A stretch of DNA of 64,000 nt from Poriferisodalis sp965262965. Lineage in GTDB: Bacteria; Actinomycetota; Acidimicrobiia; Acidimicrobiales; Poriferisodalaceae. Position 1 is the stretch's first letter. Every line of letters begins with the position of its first letter. The notes below the pieces were generated by a model. The model was not told the origin of the DNA. It saw nothing but the letters and a program-made list of their open reading frames with translations, and ran no database searches. Of the stretch, positions 1-7,194 are shown piece by piece. A program made the translations under genes and the position numbers. The stretch spans positions 1,302,001-1,366,000 of the forward strand of contig NZ_OZ253573.1 in the NCBI RefSeq assembly GCF_965262965.1, given 5' to 3'.

Positions 1-477
1 GCGTCTGCGCGTCGACAAGTACTCGTGGAACGCAGCGACGAGATCATGGACGACTGCCGCGTCGTGCTCGACGATCTCGGCGGCGAACTGGTCGGCTTGT
101 GCAGCGAGGCAGTCGAAGCGTTCTCCGATGGGTACACGTCGGCTGCCCAGGCGCTCGCGGCGGGCGTCATCGAGAGCGTCGCGCTGAGGCTCCGAACACA
201 GTCAGCCAAGGAGTTCACCGGCGCGTACTTGGACCGTGTGCCGATTGGCAGGCTGCGCTGTTGGCTGGCCCTCCAGCCTGTCGCCCGAGCACTCGTGCGA
301 TGGTCGCCGGAGAGCGGGAGGCCGCCTCCTCGTGGCTTCTCCAGGCACGCAACTGTCCATGCTGCGGGCCAGCCCGGTGTTTTCTCGACGTGCCGGTCGT
401 TGACCGCGGTCATGCTGGCGACGTCGCTGGCTGAGCAGTTCCACGGGGTCGTGGCCGACGCTGTTTGTCAGTCATGA
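1..477 (+). CDS. Hypothetical protein, 5' end outside window
   Basis: The reading frame is open from the first base and ends at TGA 475-477, so the true start probably lies to the left; internal starts exist from GTG 25. The C-terminal half (about residues 95-150 counted from position 25) has the pattern RHATVHAAGQPGVF followed by a hydrophobic stretch ending LATSLAEQFH. I associate this pattern with uncharacterised actinobacterial proteins next to defence genes, but I cannot name the family. The next gene starts at ATG 474, so the stop and start overlap as ATGA, which indicates translational coupling and an operon with the Abi-C-like gene. Function unknown. Confidence 0.55.
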   Translation, partial: ASARRQVLVERSDEIMDDCRVVLDDLGGELVGLCSEAVEAFSDGYTSAAQALAAGVIESVALRLRTQSAKEFTGAYLDRVPIGRLRCWLALQPVARALVRWSPESGRPPPRGFSRHATVHAAGQPGVFSTCRSLTAVMLATSLAEQFHGVVADAVCQS

Positions 478-1400
478 CCGATCCGGTCGAGCAGCCATGG
501 GTGCTCTTTCCGAAACAGGAGCTTCGACGCGACATGGCCGAGCGAGAGGCTGCGGGCGTGAGCCTGTGGACCGAGGCGCTGGACGCGACGGCACGCATCA
601 AGCTCGCTGCATGCGTACGAAACCAACTCTGGGACGACATGGACGGCCGCGACGCAGAGACGTTGTTGAGTGCCATCACCCAGGAGGTCTCTGACGCCGC
701 GGGGGTCGTGAGCCGGGTGGCCGAAGTGCCCGAGTTGTTCGGCCGCCAGAGCGTCGATGACTTCGTGGACAGCATCAGGGACCCGGACGCGTCGCCGGCG
801 GTCATCTTGGGCTTGATCGAGGGTCTCTGGCGCTGGCAGGCGGTCAGGGACGAGGAGTTCATCGCGAGACGTCCCCGTTCGCGCGAGTTGCTCCGGGACC
901 GGATCACTGAAATCCTCGACGACCACCGGATCGGCTTCGTCTTCGTGGACGGGGACTTTCTGCCGCGCAGCGGCAGCATCGCGGATCAAGAAATTCTGGT
1001 CCCCGCCGTCGAATTCCTCACCGGCGAGCGAGCCTTCGCTGACGCCGACTCCACATACCGAGAGGCTCTCAGGGCGATCCAGCACCGCCAGCCCGACGAA
1101 GCCATCACCAAGGCATGCACAGCGCTGCAATCCGTATTGACTGCACTCGGCTGTGGCGGCGGCTCCGACAATCTCTCGAAGCAATTTGCAGCCGCGATCG
1201 ACAATGGACTCTTGGCGAAACACGACAAACCGCTGGAGGGCTGGCTGATAGCGGATCGCGGCAACCTCGGCAGCGCCCATCCCGGGCAAGGGAACGCCGT
1301 TGGCGAGGACGCGTGGCTCACCGTGCACGTCGTCGGTGCCATCATCCTGCGGCTCAGCCGAGGCGGCCCGCGCAGAAACACACGCGAGTGCGGCGACTAA
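474..1400 (+). CDS. Abi-C-like / HEPN-type putative abortive infection protein
   Basis: The 308-residue soluble protein has an unassigned N-terminal two-thirds. Its C-terminal domain (about 185-295) resembles the abortive-infection C-terminal (Abi_C) family: paired helices with AITKACTALQSVLTALG, then RGNLGSAH at about 262-269, then a helix ending VVGAIILRLS. RGNLGSAH fits the Rx(4-6)H active-site pattern of HEPN ribonucleases, so an RNase role in phage defence or toxicity is an inference. ATG 474 is preferred over TTG 465 because it overlaps the previous stop as ATGA. It sits at the edge of a defence island beside TIGR02391-like and restriction-modification genes. Confidence 0.6.
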   Translation: MTDPVEQPWVLFPKQELRRDMAEREAAGVSLWTEALDATARIKLAACVRNQLWDDMDGRDAETLLSAITQEVSDAAGVVSRVAEVPELFGRQSVDDFVDSIRDPDASPAVILGLIEGLWRWQAVRDEEFIARRPRSRELLRDRITEILDDHRIGFVFVDGDFLPRSGSIADQEILVPAVEFLTGERAFADADSTYREALRAIQHRQPDEAITKACTALQSVLTALGCGGGSDNLSKQFAAAIDNGLLAKHDKPLEGWLIADRGNLGSAHPGQGNAVGEDAWLTVHVVGAIILRLSRGGPRRNTRECGD

Positions 1401-1471
1401 ATGCGCACCCAACGCCGTCTGAGGACTCGATCCGTCGATCTTCTCGCTTGGACTGAGAGGGCATTTCCGTT

Positions 1472-2206
1472 GTGACACTCAACAACTCTGGGGTGGCGAT
1501 CGAGCGAGTCGGGCAATTCCGTGCCTGGCTCGATGATGCCCGCGCGAACGACTACAGCTCCGAACACGAGATCGCACGTTCCGCTGCCTTACGGTTGCTG
1601 CCGCTGGTTCGTCAGGTCGCAGCGCGTCTTGATCCCTCGCTGCTAGAGAAACTGGCCCATCTCGATGCGCATTGGACATTCGACGACATGAGCCACGGGC
1701 TTGAAGCGGCAGACATCCTCATCGGAATGCTCGCCTATGAGGACGACGTGGTTGAAATCCTCGGACCCTCAGGACCGGCGCTGGCGGCGATCGGGTTTCA
1801 TCCGTGGGTCTGGGATGCGGCCAGGGGATACTGGGACGACGGCTACTTCGGCGACGCTGTGCATGCCGCAGCAGAAGCCGTAATCCGTAAGACACAGGTG
1901 AAACTCAGCCGAAGAGACATCAGCGGCAAAGCGCTTTTTCAGCAGTCGTTCTCACTCGATGATCCAACTCCCAACAAACCCAGGCTGAGGTTGAATTTCG
2001 TGGAGCGGCAGGACGAGGAATCCTGGAAGTCCGCTCACGAGGGAGCCACGAGCCTCGGCGAAGCATGTTCGCAGGGCTTTCGCAACCTTGTCGCCCACAA
2101 GAAGGCCGACCTCACCGAGCAACAGGCACTGGAGCAGCTTGGAGCACTGAGCACCCCGGCGCGCTGGGTTGATGACAGCGAGTTGGTCGAGGCCGGATCG
2201 ACATAG
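1472..2206 (+). CDS. TIGR02391 (Ymh-type) family protein
   Basis: The 244-residue protein has the layout of the TIGR02391/Hypoth_Ymh family. A variable N-terminus is followed by a conserved domain from about residue 110 (FHPWVWDAARGYWDDGYFGD, then AVHAAAEAVIRK) with a C-terminal RNLVAHK motif at about 204-210. The RxxxxH core again matches the HEPN pattern, although biochemical activity of this family is not established as far as I know. Members are often found near type I restriction systems, as here. The start is GTG 1472, 71 bases after the previous stop, so the gene is probably in the same transcription unit. Confidence 0.72.
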   Translation: MTLNNSGVAIERVGQFRAWLDDARANDYSSEHEIARSAALRLLPLVRQVAARLDPSLLEKLAHLDAHWTFDDMSHGLEAADILIGMLAYEDDVVEILGPSGPALAAIGFHPWVWDAARGYWDDGYFGDAVHAAAEAVIRKTQVKLSRRDISGKALFQQSFSLDDPTPNKPRLRLNFVERQDEESWKSAHEGATSLGEACSQGFRNLVAHKKADLTEQQALEQLGALSTPARWVDDSELVEAGST

Positions 2207-2780
2207 CGGCCTCAGCCTGGCCCGCGCTCCACGGAAAGCGTTGGCGCAGCCCACTGAGCTACGGCCATGTTCCTCCGCCTTGTCTCGGCGGCCACGGTTC
2301 ACGTCATCCGAGGGTCAGCGCCCTGCTCCTGGCCATGGTTGATCTCTGCGCTGCGGAGTCGAGCTTCCATCTCGTCGAACGGTCCAGCACAGATCGTGAA
2401 CTCGAAGAGGCTCACTGACACCCCACTTGCGTGACGAGATACCAAACTCAAGATGACAAGCGGGGTGAGCAGGCCTCCACGCTTGGAATGGCATTGCTGT
2501 GCCGGAGATGCATCGAACCGAGCCGCCGCCGTAGACGGGTACATCACCCACGCTGCCAGCCACGGGCAACGCAAGGGCATCCGGTACGCGACCTCACGCG
2601 AAGCCGGAGCGTCAGCAGGCCTGCTCGCCAAAGCTGGAATCACACGCGGGCAGTAGCCGTCGGGTCCGATACCTTGCCTGTGTCACAGAAGATGCACAGG
2701 CGAGTCAGTGGTGCGTTTGTCGCCTGCCTCGCCGAGTGAGGCCGGGCGGTTGTCAGGCGCAGACCAATCGGACTGTTGAG
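2207..2780. other. Non-coding gap between defence genes
   Basis: These 574 bases separate the TIGR02391-like gene from the next plus-strand gene. Frames here are short and compositionally unconvincing. One (2453-2656 +) gives a 67-residue product with no family resemblance I can see. I see no clear tRNA, terminator with a U-tract, or insertion-sequence end. The stretch may hold the promoter of the gene at 2781 or the decayed remains of a lost gene. Confidence 0.5.
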
Positions 2781-3908
2781 ATGGCTCAAATTTCAAATTC
2801 GGCAGAGCGTCTGTTGCAGTCGTTGCAGCCTCGTACGGAATCGCGAAACTTCACACTGGCCGCAGTGCGAAAGATGTACTCGGGATGGGGCGGCATTGCG
2901 TTGGCGTGCACGATCAGCGGTCATCGACGAACGCGGGTATTCGAATTTCCCGGGGCGCTCTTGACGGAGAGCAGCGATGAGCCGCATCACACGATCTATG
3001 AGTCGGCGTCGATGGGGGCGACGGTCACATCGAATCTCGTGGATTGCTTCGCCGATGCAGCATTCGGTGATCACTATGCAATCAGCCCGTCCCTGCGGCA
3101 TGTCGTGGACGAGACGTGGCCGCGAGCGGCACGGGCGCATGGCACGCGTCTGTTTGTCGTGGTCGAAGAGGTCGATGCGGTAGCACCAGTCGCAATGAAT
3201 CAAGGCGAATGCTGCGTCTCCGATGAAGTCCTGACCAAAGGCGGCGAGGAGTTGCCCAGATTGCTTGGCGGCCGTCAAGGTGAACAGTTCATCGCCGCCT
3301 GGCCGACAATTGACGGCGCATGGCCCGAACTACCCGCAGACCAGAGGCAACTGAACTTGGTCATGGCAGGGGTGCGTGCCGCACAGCAGCACGCCGGCCC
3401 GATCCAAAAACTTCTGGACCAGCGCTGCCTCGTCACCGACGACGGCCGCTTCGTCGACATCATGCAGCCAACCATGCACGCACCAGCACTCACCGCGGAT
3501 ACGCCATTGGATGCGACGGGCTACGCCGAGCGAGCGGCCCGCATTCGGGATGCCGTCGAGGAGATGGAACGAGACCTCGACGACGATCGCGTGGCGCTCG
3601 TGTTCCGCTCGATGTACTGCGAAGACGCCAAGGACGAATCGTTCCAGCAGCTCTTCTATCTGCATTTGCGGCAGTCAGGCGTTGACGCGGCGGGCGCTCT
3701 GTACGAACGTGCGCAGATCGCGGCCGCTGACGCTCCGCTCGCAGGCAGCAAGACCCCAAGTGAGCTAAAGGACTACAGGAACGACATCGCTCACGGCCGC
3801 ACGGAAGGCATCGATGTGAACTTCTTGGCCGATCTCCAACGCACGGTCAACCAACTGATCCGCGCCAAGTACTTCCGGCCCGAACCCTCATCCAACCCCA
3901 CTGCCTGA
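2781..3908 (+). CDS. Uncharacterised protein with C-terminal HEPN-type motif
   Basis: This 375-residue protein belongs to no family I can name. The first about 240 residues contain mixed alpha/beta segments (FPGALLTESSDE, then RLFVVVEEVDAV). The last about 120 residues look helical and end with DYRNDIAHGR, where RNDIAH (about 333-338) matches Rx4H of HEPN ribonucleases. ATG 2781 gives MAQISNSAERLL; an upstream in-frame GTG at 2736 would add 15 residues of poor composition. It is the third consecutive plus-strand gene here with such a motif. It ends 53 bases before the convergent stop of the DUF2806 gene. RNase or defence function is inference. Confidence 0.6.
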   Translation: MAQISNSAERLLQSLQPRTESRNFTLAAVRKMYSGWGGIALACTISGHRRTRVFEFPGALLTESSDEPHHTIYESASMGATVTSNLVDCFADAAFGDHYAISPSLRHVVDETWPRAARAHGTRLFVVVEEVDAVAPVAMNQGECCVSDEVLTKGGEELPRLLGGRQGEQFIAAWPTIDGAWPELPADQRQLNLVMAGVRAAQQHAGPIQKLLDQRCLVTDDGRFVDIMQPTMHAPALTADTPLDATGYAERAARIRDAVEEMERDLDDDRVALVFRSMYCEDAKDESFQQLFYLHLRQSGVDAAGALYERAQIAAADAPLAGSKTPSELKDYRNDIAHGRTEGIDVNFLADLQRTVNQLIRAKYFRPEPSSNPTA

Positions 3909-3960
3909 CCGCTACGGCAGTCATCTTGGCAGCGAGGCAGAAGCACTCCCCAACCGTTGT

Positions 3961-5019
3961 CTAAGTAGCTGCTTCGACGAGCCGAAGTCCCTGTGTTTGG
4001 AAGTGGCCGCGCAGGTCGTTGAGGTATTGCTCGTCTGGTTCGAAGTCCACTACGGATGCAAGCTCTCGGCCTGCGCTCGACAACGCGACGCCGTGCTGGC
4101 GGAGTTCCCCTTGGGCTGTGTCGCCGCTGTCTTGGAGGAGGACCCAGTGGCGGTCTGCGTGGTCGATTCGAAAGGGTCCTGCCGGGGCCGCGCTTGGCGG
4201 GATGACTGCGGGACGGTAGTCGCGCCAGGAGTTGTAGTCAGAAATGATGAGACCGTATTCGTTGAGCACGTTGAGCGTTCCGAAGTCCAATCCGTAGTCC
4301 TTCAGAGCGTTGCTGGCCGCGCTCCCTCGTATCGCGATTACGCGTTGGTCGATCACGAGCCGCTGATGCCGGACGTCGAAGCCCAAGCCGACGATCTCAT
4401 CGGGCAGATCGACTCGGGCGATCGGGGCCACGAGCGATGTGGACAAGGCACAGAGCCTTTGGAATACTTTGGCAGTTCGACGATCCAGATTGCGCAGGAT
4501 TTCCAACGTGCGAATGGACGTGCTGCCGGGTTGACGTACCTCGTCCGCGAGCACACGCGCCCAGAGTTCCTGCATCTCAGCCGATGACACATCTTGGACG
4601 CCGCTGAAGAACCTGGCAGCCCAGTCGAGATCAGGGTCAGGGCCGTCGCCCGGCACGGTCTCGTCGCCTAGCTCCGCAGCGGCGGCCTCAGTCACTGCCC
4701 GGATGTTTTGGATGCGCTTTTCCTGCTGGAATTGCCAAGCCTGCGCTACCACGTCCGCATCTGTCCGCTGACCGGCTTGCGTGAGCGCCGTCGGGTCAAA
4801 CAGCCGTCTGGCTTCAAGTTGCGCCTGCGCAATGGTCTGGAGTTGATGAGCTTCCGATGTCGCGAGGATGCTCTGAGCGTCTGCTCGGCCTTGGGCTTCG
4901 ATTACTGCGGCTTTGGCGTGGCGGCGGGCTGCCCACGGTTCGAGCAGAGGCCCTGCCACCGCGCCGATACCAGCAGCTACATAGTCGATCAGTTTCGCAA
5001 TCGCCGGAAGCTCTAGCAC
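3961..5019 (-). CDS. DUF2806 domain protein
   Basis: The 352-residue protein has a weakly hydrophobic N-terminus (about 10-28, YVAAGIGAVAGPLLEP) followed by an Ala/Gln-rich coiled-coil-like segment (about 35-115). The recognisable DUF2806 core (about 130-185) contains MQELWARVLADEV, then PGSTSIRTLEILRNL. The C-terminal part ends with a winged-helix-like region. It is the last gene of the minus-strand run hsdM-hsdS-hsdR-TIR-DUF2806 and lies 133 bases after the TIR stop. The family has no assigned function; placement here suggests a partner of the TIR protein or of the restriction operon, which is inference. Confidence 0.7.
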   Translation of the reverse strand: MLELPAIAKLIDYVAAGIGAVAGPLLEPWAARRHAKAAVIEAQGRADAQSILATSEAHQLQTIAQAQLEARRLFDPTALTQAGQRTDADVVAQAWQFQQEKRIQNIRAVTEAAAAELGDETVPGDGPDPDLDWAARFFSGVQDVSSAEMQELWARVLADEVRQPGSTSIRTLEILRNLDRRTAKVFQRLCALSTSLVAPIARVDLPDEIVGLGFDVRHQRLVIDQRVIAIRGSAASNALKDYGLDFGTLNVLNEYGLIISDYNSWRDYRPAVIPPSAAPAGPFRIDHADRHWVLLQDSGDTAQGELRQHGVALSSAGRELASVVDFEPDEQYLNDLRGHFQTQGLRLVEAAT

Positions 5020-5108
5020 TGCTGCGACCTCCCTGTGATGCTCGACTCCGCAAACGCATCACGTCGAGCAGACGTGGCATGGCATTCGAGGTCTCGCGAA
5101 GTGCTCGT

Positions 5109-5129
5109 AGCGCCGAATGTTGCGGCGCT
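5109..5129 (-). promoter_or_regulatory. Hairpin between TIR and DUF2806 genes
   Basis: AGCGCCG at 5109-5115 pairs perfectly with CGGCGCT at 5123-5129 around a 7-base loop. It lies 24 bases past the TIR stop and about 90 bases before the DUF2806 start. No U-tract follows, so it may be a processing or attenuation hairpin rather than a standard terminator. Confidence 0.35.
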
Positions 5130-5152
5130 TGCCCGACCAGAATCCTCTGTGC

Positions 5153-5737
5153 TCAACACGAGCTTGTCTCGGCGCTCGCCGCATCTTCGTGCCGCAATGC
5201 CCTGCCAGATTCCGGTTGACGGCCGTCCGTTATGACTTCTGCGATCTGATCCGCGATTTCATCGATCGTGAAGTCGGAGGTCTTGAGGGCCACTCTGTCG
5301 GCGAGCGATGGACTGCGCGCCGCAACATCGTCCTTGGAAATCTCGTGCCAGACCGGCAAGAGCACTTGGTCGCCTCCGACTGTCCGAGTAACTAGACCGT
5401 CTAGTTCGTATTGCGCCCATCCCTTGTCGAAGAAGGCGTGAGACAGCACGACCAGTCCGAAACGGCTCCCGGCGATGCCTGCGTCGATTTTCCGGCGGAG
5501 GCTGTCCCCGATGCGCAGCTCAAACTCGTCGTACCAGACAGTGATGCCGCGGGCGTCGAGCGCTGTCGCGAGAGGTCGAGCTACCGCTTCCTTGTCCTCG
5601 GTCGCGTGCGAGATGAAGATGTCGTAATCAGCCGTTGCGCTGGCCGGACTCAGTGCAGCGGCATTGTCAACCACGTCCTGCAAGGTGTAGCTGGCAGTGG
5701 GCGAGACGGGCGACTGTTGGATGGGCGGCAGCGGCCT
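5153..5737 (-). pseudogene. TIR-domain half of an interrupted DUF1883-TIR gene
   Basis: This is the 3' half of a gene cut by the IS630-type element. It encodes a linker (RPLPPIQQSPVSPTASYTLQ) and a TIR domain with DYDIFISHATED, a BB-loop-like WYDEFELRIGDSL and WAQYELDGL. The Glu of the last motif is at the usual position of the TIR NADase catalytic glutamate (E204 of the rebuilt 287-residue protein). The fragment could still be translated from TTG 5683, giving 176 residues. The frame reads straight through the element junction into the DUF1883 half at 6910-7188 when the element is removed. Bacterial TIR domains commonly cleave NAD+ or signal in antiphage defence; activity of this fragment is unknown. 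Confidence 0.85.
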
Positions 5738-6860
5738 AGTGTCCTGAGTGGGGAATTTGTTGCATATATGCGGCCATGGTGTCGAAGATCTCGTCGGCGG
5801 TCTTGTGCCACACGAACGGTTTCGGGTTGTCGTTCCAGTTGTCGGTCCAGGCGTTGATGGAGTCCTTGAGCTCTTGGATGCTGCGGTGGGTGCCGCGTTT
5901 GAGCCATTTGGTGGTCAGTTCGGAGAACCAGCGCTCGATGAGGTTCATCCATGAGCTGTAGGTGGGGGTGAAGTGCAGGCTGAAGCGGGGGTGGCGCACG
6001 AGCCAGCGTTGGATCGCGGGCGTCTTGTGGGTGGAGACGTTGTCGAGCACGATGTGGATGCCGAGGCCGTCGGGGATCTCTTTGTCGATCTGGTTCAGGA
6101 ACTTGGGGAACTCCTCGCTTCGGTGGCGCGCGGTCATGGAGGTGATGACTTTTCCCGAGGCTGTGTCGAGGGCTGCGAACAGGTCGGTGGTGCCGTGGCG
6201 GCGGTAGTCGTGGGTGCGTCTTTGGGGCGTGCCGGGCATCAGGGGCAGGATCGGCGCGGTGCGGTCGAGCGCCTGGATCTGGGTCTTTTCGTCCACGCAC
6301 AGCACCACGGCCGCGTCGGGCGGGTTCAGGTACAAGCCCACGACGTCGCGGACCTTGTCGACGAACTGCGGGTCGGGGGACACCTTGTACTCGTCGACGA
6401 GATGGGGCTTGAGGCCGAACGCGCGCCATATCTGGCTCACCGCGGTCTGGGTCACCCCCGCCGCTTTGGCCATCGACCGCGTCGACCAGTGCGTCGCGTC
6501 GCCCGGCACGGTCTCCAAAGTGCGCACCAGCACGTCCTCGATCACCGCGTCGGTGATCTTGCGCGGCGGCCCGGGCCGCGGGTCGTCAGCGAGCCCGTCC
6601 AGGCGCCGCTGCGCGAACCGCTTGCGCCACTTCGACACCGTCGCGGGATGGCAGCCCAGCTCCGCGGCGATGTCATTGTTCGCACGCCCCGCCGCGGCGC
6701 CCAGCACGATCCGGCACCGCAAAGCCAGCGCCTGGGACGACTTGGGCCGCCGCGCCCACCGCTCCAGGGTCTCGCGCTCCCCGACGTCCAGCTCCACCGG
6801 CACAGCCGGCCGTCCCCGTCGAGCCCCATCACAGCCTCCGATCATCGTCGAAGACTCCAT
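5736..6860 (-). CDS. IS630-family transposase
   Basis: The 374-residue DDE transposase has an N-terminal helix-turn-helix (about 45-95, NDIAAELGCHPATVSKWRKR), a winged-helix region with TQTAVSQIWRAFGLKP, and an RNase-H-like catalytic core with VVLCVDEKTQ, HIVLDNVSTH and MNLIERWFSEL supplying the D, D and E residues. Length fits the family. The stop is notable. The last sense codons lie in the terminal repeat, and the TAG is made of the duplicated TA plus one host base (C5736), so termination depends on the insertion site. The gene appears intact and possibly active. Confidence 0.92.
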   Translation of the reverse strand: MESSTMIGGCDGARRGRPAVPVELDVGERETLERWARRPKSSQALALRCRIVLGAAAGRANNDIAAELGCHPATVSKWRKRFAQRRLDGLADDPRPGPPRKITDAVIEDVLVRTLETVPGDATHWSTRSMAKAAGVTQTAVSQIWRAFGLKPHLVDEYKVSPDPQFVDKVRDVVGLYLNPPDAAVVLCVDEKTQIQALDRTAPILPLMPGTPQRRTHDYRRHGTTDLFAALDTASGKVITSMTARHRSEEFPKFLNQIDKEIPDGLGIHIVLDNVSTHKTPAIQRWLVRHPRFSLHFTPTYSSWMNLIERWFSELTTKWLKRGTHRSIQELKDSINAWTDNWNDNPKPFVWHKTADEIFDTMAAYMQQIPHSGH

Positions 6861-6910
6861 GATGGCGCACCGAACACTAAAACGCGACTAACTCACCACT
6901 CAGGACACTA
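5737..6910. mobile_element. IS630-type insertion sequence with TA target duplication
   Basis: The element proper is 5739-6908 (1170 bp). Its left end GTGTCCTGAGTGG (5739-5751) is the exact reverse complement of the right end (6896-6908), and similarity continues for about 9 more bases (6 of 9 match). Both ends are flanked by TA (5737-5738 and 6909-6910), the target duplication of the IS630/Tc1/mariner group. It carries one transposase gene on the minus strand. It interrupts a DUF1883-TIR gene, and deleting 5739-6910 restores a continuous frame. The perfect ends and intact transposase suggest a fairly recent insertion. Confidence 0.93.
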
Positions 6911-7188
6911 AGTGCCTCCGCAGGAATCACACGGAAACCAGCATTGACGCTTCCGCTCAAACCCTGCATGTCGACAACCACGTGCCACATGCCGCTGTGC
7001 GGGATCGGGATGCGCACCGGCGACTGCTCGGCGAGGCCGCCGAAGTAGTGGTGTTCTTGCCCGCTCTGGTACTGGGAGAAGTTGAGGGAGTCGACGAGTC
7101 GCACGTTCGCGGCAGAACCGCTGAGCGTCACGACAACGACGTCGCCGCTGTCCCGGAATCCGAGATCGCTGTGGATGAACTCGCCCAC
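6910..7188 (-). pseudogene. DUF1883 half of an interrupted DUF1883-TIR gene
   Basis: This is the 5' half of the gene cut by the IS630-type element: 93 codons from GTG 7188. It encodes a DUF1883 domain (IHSDLGFRDSGDVVVVTLSG, ANVRLVDSLNFSQY, MWHVVVDMQG), a small beta domain commonly fused to TIR. Translation would now run into the element and stop at 6877, adding about 10 foreign residues. The start is 6 bases after the hsdR stop with GTGAGGA upstream as a plausible ribosome site, so the gene is part of the hsd operon. DUF1883 is thought to act as the sensor or accessory part of TIR proteins; that role is inference. Confidence 0.87.
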
Positions 7189-7194
7189 CCGCGT

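Noticed and set aside
2453..2656. Small plus-strand gene of 67 codons in the gap at 2.2-2.8 kb
   Set aside because: No family resemblance, no ribosome site and overlapping frames of similar quality on both strands.
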